This document shows positions 46,530 to 57,061 of a DNA stretch of 64,000 bases, piece by piece; the first letter of the stretch is position 1; each line of letters starts with the position of its first letter. A program made the position numbers and the translations under genes. The notes beneath the pieces are model-generated. The model made no database searches, had not been told where the DNA came from, and saw only the letters and a program-made list of their open reading frames with translations. The DNA is from Lunularia cruciata (Eukaryota; Streptophyta; Marchantiopsida; Lunulariales; Lunulariaceae): positions 54,107,034 through 54,171,033 of the forward strand of contig OX419762.1 in the NCBI GenBank assembly GCA_948567375.1. The letters are read 5' to 3'.

Positions 46530-47590
46530 CAATACACCAGTTTGCTGACGTCCCTATCAATATAGTGACATGGAGAAAGCATTGATTTAGAGCCGGAGTA
46601 GTGACCTTTTTGAGTTTGGTTTGGTGGAGATTTCACATGGAAAGTATGCGTCAACTACAATGATACCAGCCAAGAAGGACATGCATGGAAACTACCAAAA
46701 TAGGCAGATGTGTAGAGATTACCGTCCTATCAACCAACAGACTAAGGCTGATTGATATGCCATGCCTACGCTAAAGGAGATCTTTGATGCAATTGTGCAT
46801 GCAAAGGTCTTTAGTACTTTGGATATTCAAGCATGATATCATTAGTTGTTGATCAAGGAGGAGGATAAGTCCAAGATAACATTTTGGGCTATTGATCCTC
46901 ATGGTAAGGATGTGTTATATTAGTGGAGGTTCTTACTATGTGGGTAAAGAACGTTCATGTTGAGTTCCAAAGGGTCATGGACAAGATCCTAGCTAGATTG
47001 GATTTTGCTTGGTGCTATATTGATGACATTTTGGTCCATAGCACTATGGTGGAAGAGCATGAGAGACATTTGTTGGAGGTGTTTGAGAGGTTGAGATCTC
47101 ATGGACTAAAATTAAATCCTGAGGAATGTAAGTTCTTCCATGAGCAAGTTGAGTATTTGGGTCGCACTGTCTACCCGGAGGACTTGGTGTTTGGCAGACC
47201 AAGGTAGAGGCTATTGCGTGTATTCCTCAGCCTCCGGATGTGAGCAAAGTGCAAGCATTCCTTGGATTGGTGAACTTCTATTGCTGCTATGTTAGAGGAT
47301 TAGTGCCATTGCTAAGGCCTTGACAAAGCTAACCAAGCTTACATAGGAGTGGTGTTGGGAAGATAAGCAGAGGAGAGCTTTTGTAGAGTTCAAGGAGAGG
47401 TTGACATTTGCTCCTATTTTGAGAACTCTGATCAAAGGACAACCATTTTAGGCTCACATTGATTGGAGTATGTTGGGGTTTGGAGTAGTGCTCACCCAAC
47501 ATGATGATGAAGGGAAGGGGTTTGTTGTGGCATATGGTAATTGCTCCAAGAATTCAGCGGAGGTGAAGTATAATTCATATGAGGGAGAGT
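46530..47590 (+). pseudogene. Reverse transcriptase and RNase H remnant, copy 2, first part
   Basis: DYRPINQQTKAD and AKVFSTLDIQA are visible at 46710-46830. The frame 46923-47207 gives EFQRVMDKILARLDF and the active site CYIDDILVHS. The connection follows to about 47430, and RNase H starts near 47455, reaching SYEGELL at 47590, where the reading is cut by the inserted B-A' unit. Confidence 0.83.
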
Positions 47591-48144
47591 TGTTGTGCGT
47601 ATTAACATTGCTACACAACATACATCACTATCAACATCATATACTATAGAAACACAACTCACATATAAGTCATACATAGGCTCTAAAGTGCTACAATAAT
47701 CAGATTTTTTCAACTCTTGAATACACTCAACTCAGATCAGTACTTGATCTGTCACTCCATAAATTACTAACAATTGAGCACTAATTACAATCAAGCCACA
47801 CCCACTCTAGCTAGAGAATCCAAGTGACACTCGCTGGCCTCTATCCACCATAGCAAGGAACTTGAAGGCTCAACATCAGAGAAGTGAGCTCTCTGGAGCT
47901 GCACTTTGAAAGTATACCCCTAGACTCGAGCTAGGTCTGAAACCCTGAAGGTCCTGTTGACGGCACACTCAACGGTGCAAACAATGCAAAGTGATGATGG
48001 GCCCCATTGTGAAGTCAGTACCCCAAACATGAAATCTGACCGTCAGAAAGTAGTCTTTGAAAAACTGCTAAAATAACTCTAACTACTATCATTGCAACTC
48101 TAGTGTTCAAGCACTCTAGATGCAACACTACAAATGGCGTGACA
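47591..48144 (-). mobile_element. Solo terminal unit B-A' of the same family, inserted antisense
   Basis: This 554-bp unit runs from TGTCACGCC (48144) to GCACAACA (47591) on the minus strand, as B followed by A'. The flanks are GAGT (47587-47590) and AAGT (48145-48148). In copy 1 the same coding site reads uninterrupted as GGGAGAGTGCTTGG, so the insertion point and the 4-bp duplication are known exactly. This proves that B-start and A'-end are the real element ends. Confidence 0.9.
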
Positions 48145-48690
48145 AAGTGCTTGGCAGTAGTTTGAGTAGTAGCACATTTCCAATGTTATCTATTTGGTAA
48201 CCCCTTTACTCTCATCACTGATCATCAGCCATTGAAATGGTTGATGGAGTCCTACAAGCTTTCAAGGAAGCTTGCACGATGGGCTATGATTTTACAAGAG
48301 TAGGATTTCACAATTATTCACAAACATGGAATGGTGAACCATGATGCAAATGGGTTGAGTAGAAACCCATGTCCTAGCCAACAAGATCAGACTGGAGCAC
48401 ATTGACATGGTGAGGCAGATGAGGAGATGGTGCCAGGTTGGCATACATCTACCTTTCTTTGTATATTTTTGAAGCTTTGGTGGTATCTCTCTCAGCGCAT
48501 ACAAGAGGAGTTATTGAGGTCACACATCCAAAGAGTGGAGATAGTGGTACAATTCAGCGAGACATTCATGATGATATCTTAGTGATTGATTGTCTTTGCA
48601 CTAGTGTTATGGGTGGTATAGTTGGGGCCAAGCAAAGAGACCGTTTTCTTCAGTGAGCCAGATGGTTCAGATTGGAGAGCAAACATCTGC
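48145..48690 (+). pseudogene. RNase H end of copy 2, second part
   Basis: The RNase H frame resumes with LAVV-AHFQ sequence, then TDHQPLKWLMES and KLSRKLARWA, the usual end of Ty3-type RNase H. Stops are present. A linker to the integrase follows. Confidence 0.72.
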
Positions 48691-49700
48691 TTTGTGTATG
48701 AGAGGATGGTAGAGTGAGAGTACTACTACTTCCATCTTAGACACCATAGTTGGTCCATCATGCTCATGAGGAGCTAGGACATTTTGGAGTAAAGCATACA
48801 TATAGCTAACTCCAAAGTCATTATTGGTGGCATGATATGCAAACCAATATATAGTAGTTTGTTGCCTAATGTGTGGTTTGTGACCAAGTAAGAGCATCAT
48901 TCAATGCTCCTACACTACAATTACACCCATTACCTATCATGGGATTGGGTTACCATTGGAGTTTGGACTTTGCTAGACCTGTAAGACATCATTGGTACAT
49001 TTTGGTTATGGTGGAGCACTTCTCCAAGTAGATTGAGTTGGTGGTATTTCTTGACAAGTCTAATGAATGGACAACTTACTCGTTCCTAGATCGGATTTTC
49101 AATCATTTTAGTGCACTAGTTGAGGTTTTGACTGATCAAGGTATAGAGTTCTTGGAAGAGTTTTAGGTCTTGTATGATAAGGCTTTGATTGATCATTGCA
49201 CTACCTCCCAAGATCACCCTAAGGCATATGGCTTAGTAGAGAGAGTAGTTTAGACGGTGAAGAGAGGATTATGGAAGTATGGTTTATAGAAAGGTCACTT
49301 GGGAGATTGGGATCTCTAATTACCTTGGTTGACCATGGGATATCAGTTCAACTAGCAAACCTCCTTAGCATCCTTGTCTCCTTACTTTCTGCTTTATGGA
49401 CAAGATCCAAATTTACCTTTAGTTGTTTGTTAAGATGCTATGTAGTTTTGGACTTGGATGATCCAGATGTATGGATGAGCACATGTCATCAATGGGCAGA
49501 GATCTTTTGGAGAGTGATGCCAATGGCCTTTGAGAACTTGGCAATTGCTCAACATAAGAATACCTTATGTTATGCTACTATTCAAGCACAAGGTTATAGA
49601 CACTCAATTCTTTGATTTCATCCAAGTGAGTATGTATATCTACAACAGATAACATCAATGACACTTGATGTTTCTACAGGTCACACTATCTTGAGAGTGT
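48691..49700 (+). pseudogene. Integrase remnant, copy 2
   Basis: The zinc region HEELGHFGVKHTY is at about 48765-48800, then the core with WSLDFA and a second Asp region LTDQGIEF near 49130-49150, where the catalytic Asp is kept. The third region (near 49220) reads YGLVERVV, which matches the segment with the catalytic Glu. The C-terminal part contains ILRVCEVLPYGVLVLEG (49690-49740), an SH3-like fold region that precedes the PHD finger. Confidence 0.75.
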
Positions 49701-49839
49701 GTGAGGTTTTGCCATATGGAGTCCTTGTGTTGGAAGGACATGGTTGTGTTTTTTGGAAGGATCATGTGCACAATTGTGCGCCATGCCACCTCCCAAAAAA
49801 TTGATGGTACTATGGACCTAAGCTTGTCACTTGTATGTG

Positions 49840-49990
49840 TAGGCTTGCGGTGTATGTTATGCGGCTCTTCTGGTAGAGTTGCTACTATGTTAGTATGTGA
49901 TAGTTGTTCTAGAGGATGGTATGTATGACTCCTCCCCTCATGGTAGTTCCTCAAGGACAATGGCTATGTCCTAGATGTATATTACCTATA
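49840..49990 (+). pseudogene. PHD finger at the Pol C-terminus, copy 2
   Basis: The frame 49701-49928 reads CMLCGSSGRVATMLVCDSC then SRGWYV and a stop. This keeps the first two Cys pairs of the PHD finger in one phase; the His of copy 1 is Tyr here (CAT to TAT). Together with copy 1, which keeps the second half, all zinc-binding positions of a PHD finger are represented in the family. Confidence 0.75.
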
Positions 49991-50140
49991 GCTATTTCAT
50001 CCTTTATATGGTATACATTGCAAACAAGCAACTAACAATGGGGCTTGATAGCACCTGGCCTCTTGAACTTTTGCACACCATAGAGTATACCCTATACTTG
50101 GAGTAGATGGCTATTTGGAGTTAGAGGGACCTAATTGCCA

Positions 50141-50854
50141 AGTAGGGGGGCAATTGTGGCACTTGAGAGTCCATGTATGACTTATATGTGAGTTCATGAA
50201 TGACTTATGTGTAAGTTGTGCTTCTATAGTGTGTGATATTGACATTGATGTATGTTGTGTAGTAATGTATAATGTTTAGCAATGTATGTTGTTTAGTGAA
50301 GTATGCTGTTTAGCAATGTATATATGCATGATAGCTATAATGCCATTTATAGCATCACACCTAGATTACTTGGACTTTGGAGTAGTAGTAGTTACTCATT
50401 GATTACTTGTTGATGGTCAAATTTTGTGTTTGGGGTACTGACTACATGGTGGGGCCCATCGTCACTTGCACCATTTGCACCGTCGGGTGTGCTGTCAATG
50501 GGACCATAAGGGTTGGAGACCAGGGGGTATACTTTTGAAGTGCAACTCCAAAGAGCTTACTTCTTTGATATTGAGCCTTCAAGTTCTTGGCTATGGTGGA
50601 CGAGGGCGGAGAGCATCACCTGGATTCTCTTAGCTAGAGTGGGTGTGACTTGACTATAATTAGTGCCCAATTTTTGGCAGATTATTGAGTGATAGATCAA
50701 ATACTGATCTAATTGAGTGTGATTTCAATTGTGTGAACAAATTGATTATTGTGGCACTTGAGAGTCCATGTATGACTTATGTGTGAGTTGTGCTTCTATA
50801 GTGTGTGATGTTGACAATGATGTATGTTGTGTAGCAATGTATATACAAATGACA
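50141..50854 (+). repeat. Polypurine tract and repeats A-B-A' at the 3' end of copy 2
   Basis: AGTAGGGGGG is followed by TTGTGGCACTTGAGAG (A, to 50335), then B (50336-50748, ending AAATTGATTA), then TTGTGGCACTTGAGAG again (A', from 50749). A is longer than A' because of short internal repeats with GTTTAGCAATGTAT. The order is the same as in copy 1. Confidence 0.85.
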
Positions 50855-50924
50855 CATGTCTTACAAACACACCATATAACTTTGTTTTATATTAACAAGG
50901 GAAAAAGGTGACCACTTAGAACAC

Positions 50925-51615
50925 ATGAAGGATGGTAAGACCCCATCAAGCCCTTCAAAAAAGAGAAAAAAGAGGTAAAATATGGCTAGGCATCAATATG
51001 AGAAATCTGCCCTACCATACCTAAGATATCCAAGCTATGCAAATTGTAAGATCTACAAACTACTAGAATATCCAAAGAAGCATCACCTAATGTGATTGAT
51101 CTCTTATGGATTGCACCATCTATAGAGCAACAGACACATGTTGTCTAAAGTATGAGTGAGAGTGATATCCCTTGATATCTAATATAATAAGTTCTCATAC
51201 ACTCCTTGATAAACATGTCAAATGTCATATCCATCGCTCCACATACCTCCAAGACTAGAGGAACAACAAGGTGACATTGTGACATATCCATATACTTGGA
51301 GACCTTGCATGTTGTTGCCGCTTGCCGCTTATCACTCCCACCAAAACTGCATCACGCATAGAGTTTGTAACCATAACATCTGCAACGATCACCTGATTGT
51401 CTTCGAACAAGTATAAATCTATTTTGACACATATTGTCCGCAAAACATACGAACATTTCCTCCAAATAAAGTATCCACTCTCATGCCATAATAACACTAT
51501 ATTCTTGAAGGCATCATGGATAGCTATCCTTTGTCCTCCAAAAGAACATGTGTCATATGGACCAAGGCTATATCTAGTGTAAAACCACAATCAAAAATGA
51601 AAAATGAAGATGTTG
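50925..51615 (-). mobile_element. LINE 3' end, minus strand
   Basis: The minus strand encodes the C-terminal region of the LINE ORF2: FGGQRIAIHDAFKNIVLLW, then VKIDLYLFEDNQVIVADVMV (51255-51590), the region with a restriction-nuclease-like pattern found in this plant LINE group. The 3' end lies near 50925 (GGATGGTAAGACCCC). It is 5' truncated. Confidence 0.78.
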
Positions 51616-51689
51616 ATAAGTGGACCTAACCTCATCGTAGTAAAGAAGGTGGTGGGGTTATAGTTATACTCTTCTCTAGTATTGCTTGT

Positions 51690-52945
51690 TGACTGACTTA
51701 CCTCTTCTACACAATTCCTCCTTCCTTGACCTTCCTATCACATTTGAGAGCCTTTGATAGGAGGATTATGGGAGTCTTTGGTGTTATTATTGGACCAGGG
51801 ATATTTGAATGCGTGACAAGGGATTTGGCACGTAGACAAACATCTCTACCGATCTTGTGTGGAGAGGTTGGCTTGCTATCTATGGAGGAGATGACATCTA
51901 TAGCATTTTTGGATAATTGTGCTTTCTTGGTACCCCTACTTTCCTCTCATTTTGTGATTGTTGATAGGCCAGTTTTTGAGACTTATATGATAGAGGTGGA
52001 AGAGGGATGCTTTTCTCTCTAGATGTTATTGAACTCATCTTTGCTCTTGTTCTAGCAAGGGTGTAGGTTCTTGGATCCTAGCTAGAATGTGCATTAGGGC
52101 ATTCTAACTTGTGCCAGCTACTTTCTCTACATCAGTGAGGTTTCACTTAGGTTTGGTCCACCCATATGCATCTTCATTACTCACTTGTGAATGTGGTTCT
52201 ACACTAGATGCAACAGCGGTCCATATGACACAAAGTCCTTTTGGAAGACAGAGGATAGCTACCTATGATGCTAATTGGGACATAATGTTTGCTATGGCAC
52301 GAGAGAGTGGATACTTGGCTTGGAGTGAGAGTTTGTATACTTTGTAGACGACATGTGTCAAGGCAGACTTGTACTTGGTCCAAGATGATCAGGTGATAGT
52401 AGCAGATGTCATGGGCTATGCGTGATATAGTTTCGGAGGGAGTGATTATCCATCGACTTGGATGGGCAGCGAGTGCAGCAACAACTTGCAAGGTCTCCAA
52501 GTATAGGGGTATGCAGCGAGGTCACCTCTTTGTTTCTCTAGCCTTGGAGTTATATAGAGCTATGGACATGGCATTCGATACAATTGTCAAGGAATGTAGA
52601 AGAGCTTATCATGTTAGGCACCAAGGGGTACCACTTTCACTCTCACACTTTGTAATATATTTTAGACAACGTGTATCCATTGTTCTACAAACGGCAATGG
52701 TCGGTGCAATCTATAAGAGAGCATTTACACTTGGTGATGTTTCCTCTGATGCTCCCATTGTTTGTAAACTGGATCATGTACCATTTGCATAGTTAGGATA
52801 TCTTAGGTGTAATAGAGTATATTTCTCATATTGACTCTATTGGGGCTTAGCCCCATTGTATCTAATTTGTCTCACCCTTGTGGGCTTTCCCATCCTTCTT
52901 GTTTTCTCTACGCGATCGCACTTTTTACTATGGTAAGAAGGTGGT
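51690..52945 (+). mobile_element. LINE 3' end, plus strand
   Basis: It starts within ORF2 at FLSHLRAFDRRIMGVFG (51726-52022), continues with FGRQRIATYDANWDIMF and VKADLYLVQDDQVIVADVM (52111-52420), and ends with VSLALELYRAMDMAF and FRQRVSIVLQTA (52406-52792). The 3' untranslated part carries ATTGGGGCTTAGCCCCATT, then GGCTTTCCCATCCTTC (up to about 52900). It is longer than the minus-strand copy next to it and overlaps it in sequence. Confidence 0.82.
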
Positions 52946-53567
52946 GGGTGCGATTATAATTAGAATATAATAAATTGCTCAATGATCCGCACGCGCCGCC
53001 GTCACACCAAGTTCTCACCAAAGTATACACTATAGAGTTGTGCTTTATTCCCGTTGCCCGTCCGTCTGTCCGTCACACCATTGTCGAATGCCGGTCCGGC
53101 CATACGCATGCCGAAGATTTTTGGTGTTACGAATCCGGTGCCGTGACGGACAACTGTCTTGTCGTTTAGGGACGAGGGTGCCGGGTTCATATGCTATTAT
53201 ATGTGTAGAAGACCATAGAGAATGTCACACATGTGGGATATATTTCCGCATGCGCTCCTTTTCATTTAGTTGATGTCTCGCGCTAAGGGACGAGGACAAC
53301 CCATTAAGGTCTAGAAATAGCTGGCTGGCTACTAAGTCCCGTCTCTTCTGAATTAACTTGGTCAAAGATCACCGTATAACTGCACTATTCCGCATGTGGA
53401 GCATAATATTCCCGATATCCAGGTACGATGGATATGCCATGAGGGATACTGCTAAATAGTGCCGTGTAACAAGAGGAACATCATTGATTGAGGGGAAGGA
53501 CTTGACCATGATTGGCTGCATCAGCAGATTAGCTTCTACTTGGTAACATGTGATTGGTGCTAAACCT

Positions 53568-53575
53568 CCACGTGG
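53568..53575 (+). promoter_or_regulatory. G-box / ABRE-like element
   Basis: The palindrome CCACGTGG lies about 100 bp upstream of a TATA-like box and 320 bp upstream of the lectin start codon. Its ACGTG core is bound by plant bZIP and bHLH factors and is part of abscisic acid response elements. A role here is inference. Confidence 0.45.
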
Positions 53576-53667
53576 GCTCTAAGAAGTGTCGACAGTTGTC
53601 CCGCCTTTTTGTTTCAATTTCCTTCTCATCACGGCGACGACGTTACTGTACTTTGACCGAACACAGG

Positions 53668-53675
53668 TATAAAGG
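53668..53675 (+). promoter_or_regulatory. TATA-like box of the lectin gene
   Basis: TATAAAGG lies 218-225 bp upstream of the start codon, which would give a leader of roughly 190 nt. No transcript evidence. Confidence 0.45.
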
Positions 53676-53892
53676 TTGCAGATTGACTGGCACTCATCGA
53701 TCCGATCGCTGTTGGGACACTCTGGGATGACAAAGCCGAGTTTAAATTGAGCAAATTGACAGCCGGCGGAGAGGACAATACGGGAGTGGGAGAGAGCACC
53801 CAGCAGAAGTCGTCGAGGAAGTAGAGCACAGGACTGAAGCAGAGAGAGAAAGAGGAAGAGAGGATCGATTTGGTGCTGAAACTTGGTAGGAA

Positions 53893-56386
53893 ATGTCGGA
53901 CGGAGGAGGATTCTTTCACCTGCCTCATGGAGAGGGGCACTCCCACTTTCCTCACCACCACCAAGGCCATGTAGATCCACCTTCTCGACGCTCGAACCTG
54001 GAGGTTACGGGCGATGTGCTTAAAATCTACTGTGAGGCAGATCCCGATTTCAACCTGGCTGTACGCAACCACGAAGTCGTGCTCGTTCCGGCTGATGATA
54101 ATGATCCCTACCAGGTTTGTTACCACCTCCTCTATGTCTGGAGTTCTGGCACTGTTTGCGAAGTACATGCGGGGGATAGATCTTCTTAAAAACCGATCCC
54201 CTCCCTGTTAGAACTTTCGATTTCACTTGTTGGTCAATAAGTAAGCTTCTAATGTAAGGGAAGAAGGGATCGACAGATGAACTTTTGAGCTTTGCAGCCT
54301 CACCGAGGGGAAGTAAATTCCCAAAGGACTCACTTTCAACTAAGTCTACTGAGGATTCTCGGCTGGCTTGCATCTGAACGGGCGGGCAGTGTTAAGTTGC
54401 ATCATGGAGTTAGGTAGAGCTTGAGTGGTTGTTTGAGCCACTGATTGCCTGCATTTGTCAGAGCCTGTTGTTGTTATCTGCCGGTAACAGTGACATGAAG
54501 ATTCAGAGCTCGAACAGCAGAACCCCTTCAGCAAGAGACATTCAGTCAGAGCAATCGACTGATTACTGATGGCTGTGTGATTCTTGACTCACTCTCTGCA
54601 CAGCAATGGATCAAGGACGATTCTTGGGCCAGCAAAGATCTCTCCACTCAAACTTTCATATCAGTTACATAGGTCAACTCAGCCAGTTTTACTTTTTCTC
54701 TTCGCTCGTTCTTGAATCATTCGTTACGCTATTCCGTTGGATGTGAACTTGCTTGTGCTGGAATTGACCAAACCATCAATCATTACAGTCCCTGTTACAG
54801 TCTCTCTAAATGTTTCTACTGTCCTAACGTCTTTGTCCACTACATCCACCCAAAATCTCTGCAGACATGGATCCGGGACGAATCTTGGAGCACTAAAGTG
54901 AAGGACTCTGCTGGCTTTCCGGCATTTGCTTTGATCAACAGGGGAACAGGAAAGGCTTTGAGCCATACATTGCAACCCGAAGTTCCGGTGAGTTCCTTGC
55001 AGCTTCAAGATTGTTGTTAATCTCTCCAGCCCTCCAGGTACTCTATCGCACAGGATCATCAGAACAAGATGATCATCCACTTCCCATCGTCCATCCTGCA
55101 AATGAATATTCTCGTCGTGCACATAATAATAGCGAGTCAATCATCGACTCATAACTCTAGAAATTTTGCAAAAAATCCAACTTCTGCCTACAGTTTCCCA
55201 ACATTATATGAGGGATGCACTGTCTCTTTCCATAAATATCTGTTACTCTGAAATCCTGGGGAGGAGATTCTTTTCTGTTAAGTTCCCACCACATTATCTT
55301 AGCCCTTGCTTTTTTCTCGTTATCCGTGCCAGTTTGAATGCAGAGCTGATCTGCTACATCTCTCATTGGACCTGTTAGACGATTTCATTTTAAGACAGTC
55401 ACTCATCTTGGCTTTCTTCTCATAGTCCCTGCCTCTATACAGGTCTCTTTGGAAGAATATGAGCCAGATGTTGTGAACGAGGTGATTCTGTGGACGGCTA
55501 GCAAAGATGTCGGCAACGGGTTTAAAGCCATTCGCCCAGTGAGCAACATTCATCTCAATCTGGACGCAGACCACGCATCTAAGAAATACGGGGGTGTAAA
55601 AGATGGTAACAAAGTGATTCTCTTCAAGTGGAAGGATGAGCCAAACCAGCACTGGCATTTGGTATCAATCGGTAAGTAACATATAACATTTGCCTCTAGC
55701 TGGTTCTATGAGCAGAGTATTGAATGTGTGTCAGGTTATGATGGTCCACCGTTGGGATACTGTAAAGAGCGGTGAAGGTCATTCTGCTACTCACCCGTTA
55801 CTTCACTAACTTATAATGATCACCCGCAGTTCTTTGTTCAGATTATTTTAATATGGATACGTTCTGATAGATGTACTTATGGTGGAAGGTGAGAGTATCA
55901 TTACCAACTCAAACAGTATGTTCAATTGCCTGCTATGCGTCGCAGGTCAATCAAATAGTGATGGAGGTTATGGTTCTTCTCGTGCTCAGGAGCTGGACGC
56001 TCCATTCGAGTCTGAAGATTAAGTACTAATAGTTTTTGACTGTTGCAGCTCACACTCGTGACTTTCAATCCCGGCCTCAGGCAATGGGATATCCGGGCCA
56101 CGGTTCCCACCTTCGCCCCCAAGACTTACAGTTTGATGTTAATCGTCCCCAAGAGTTTCAGTTTGATCATCATGGTGATCGTCCTCCCCAACCATATGGG
56201 TATGATCACCACGGTGCTCGTCCCCAAGAATATGGTCGGTTTGACCATCACGAGGCTCCTCCCCAAGAATATGATCGGTTTGATCATCACGGAGCTCCTC
56301 CCCAAGCGTATGGGTTTGATCACCACTCCCGTCCAAATGAGCGTGGACCCGATCATCACGGACGACGTGATCATCACGAAATTTGA
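53893..56386 (+). CDS. EUL-domain (Euonymus lectin-type) carbohydrate-binding protein
   Basis: Exons 53893-54114, 54865-54987, 55443-55671 and 56049-56386 join in frame with GT-AG introns and give 303 residues. Residues 1-35 are Gly/His-rich (LPHGEGHSHFPHHHQGHV). Residues about 37-191 form the EUL domain: VLKIYCEADPDFNLAVRN, WSTKVKDSAGFPAFALINRG, VILWTASKDVGNGF, IHLNLDADHASKKYGGV and NQHWHLVSI are the conserved blocks of this plant lectin fold. EUL lectins are nucleocytoplasmic, bind glycans and are linked to stress responses. The tail (residues about 192-303, mostly exon 4) has repeats of F/YDHHG and PPQEY/PQAY type, which is unusual: known EULS3 proteins carry their His-rich part mainly before the domain. 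Convergent with the DUF3754 gene 675 bp downstream. Confidence 0.9.
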
Positions 56387-57061
56387 TTGGAACTGCCAAA
56401 TCTTTGGAACGTTCGACTTGTAGAATAACTGATCTTTTTCCTTCTAGGCGTGCATCAAGGGGGCCTTATGGTTGACAGGATCTCTCGATTGCCAATCACC
56501 TTTCTGATAGGGAGTGTAGAGATACACTCAACCTGCCCGAGGAAAGATCAATTTAACCTTGGTCGAAGAGTTTATGCGCAAAATTTATCGCAGACTAGAG
56601 AAGGGAGATCATGACAGTAAACTGCCTGGATGCCAGTGTAGATCTGTACATAGTTGGAATAGTCAGCTTCGTCAAGAATAATAGAATCTTCTGTATTTGT
56701 TTCTTCCTTAAAAATAATTTTACATTCTTCTCTCGCCTTACTTAAATCAAAACTCAAACTGTTTCTCTAGTTCCAGATTTTTGTTGTCGTGAAATATTTG
56801 GTACAAAAACCATGGAGTCTTGTTTGTACAAAGTGCAAAGTGCAGTAGACAATATAAATTTGCTATAAAAAGTGCAGGAAAATTTTGAAATTTGATTCTT
56901 GACATCTCGCGAATGTAATGTATCATAATCTTGGTATTAGAGTTGCAATATATACACAAATATCAGACTGGATCTTTCCGAGGTGATTTGAACAGAAATC
57001 ATCCCCTTCCAACTAAAGCATGGTTACCATCAACCGGCTATCAACACTGTATCTATATCGA
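56387..57061. terminator. Shared 3' intergenic region of convergent genes
   Basis: This holds the 3' untranslated regions and polyadenylation signals of the lectin gene (plus strand) and the DUF3754 gene (minus strand). No further gene is recognised. The minus-strand open frames here are short and without domain. Confidence 0.5.

Larger units (their letters stand above)
41197..50854 (+). mobile_element. Ty3/gypsy element with DNA-methyltransferase and PHD domains, split repeats, copy 2
   Basis: The same family as 24293-34407 in the opposite orientation. Order: B (41197-41644), primer-site-like TTAGATCAGAG, leader, Gag, protease, C5-methyltransferase domain, RT, RNase H, integrase, PHD finger, polypurine tract AGTAGGGGGG (50141-50150), A (50155-50335), B (50336-50748), A' (50749-about 50854). 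The right end is not certain: other copies end GCACAACA, here the sequence at the matching length is AAATGACA. Flank TTTG (41193-41196) recurs at 50881-50884, so the end could be 50880. A minus-strand B-A' unit is inserted at 47591-48144. Confidence 0.85.
52946..53892 (+). other. Intergenic and promoter region of the lectin gene
   Basis: Base composition changes here from AT-rich and CG-poor repeat DNA to CG-containing DNA typical of the genes. No gene is recognised; minus-strand frames at 53579-53980 and 53629-54168 overlap the lectin first exon and its leader and look like shadows. It should hold the lectin promoter and 5' leader. Confidence 0.55.

Noticed and set aside
50925-52945. Twin priming of a single LINE
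   Set aside because: Both parts cover the same C-terminal ORF2 region, while twin priming yields non-overlapping parts.
53579-54168. Long minus-strand open frames (133 and 179 codons) over the lectin leader and first exon
   Set aside because: They overlap the well-supported lectin exon, have no domain and reflect its His/Pro-rich codon use.
56043-56423. Four overlapping open frames on both strands at the lectin tail
   Set aside because: The regular DHHG/PPQEY coding repeat keeps other frames free of stops; only the frame joined to exon 3 makes a protein.
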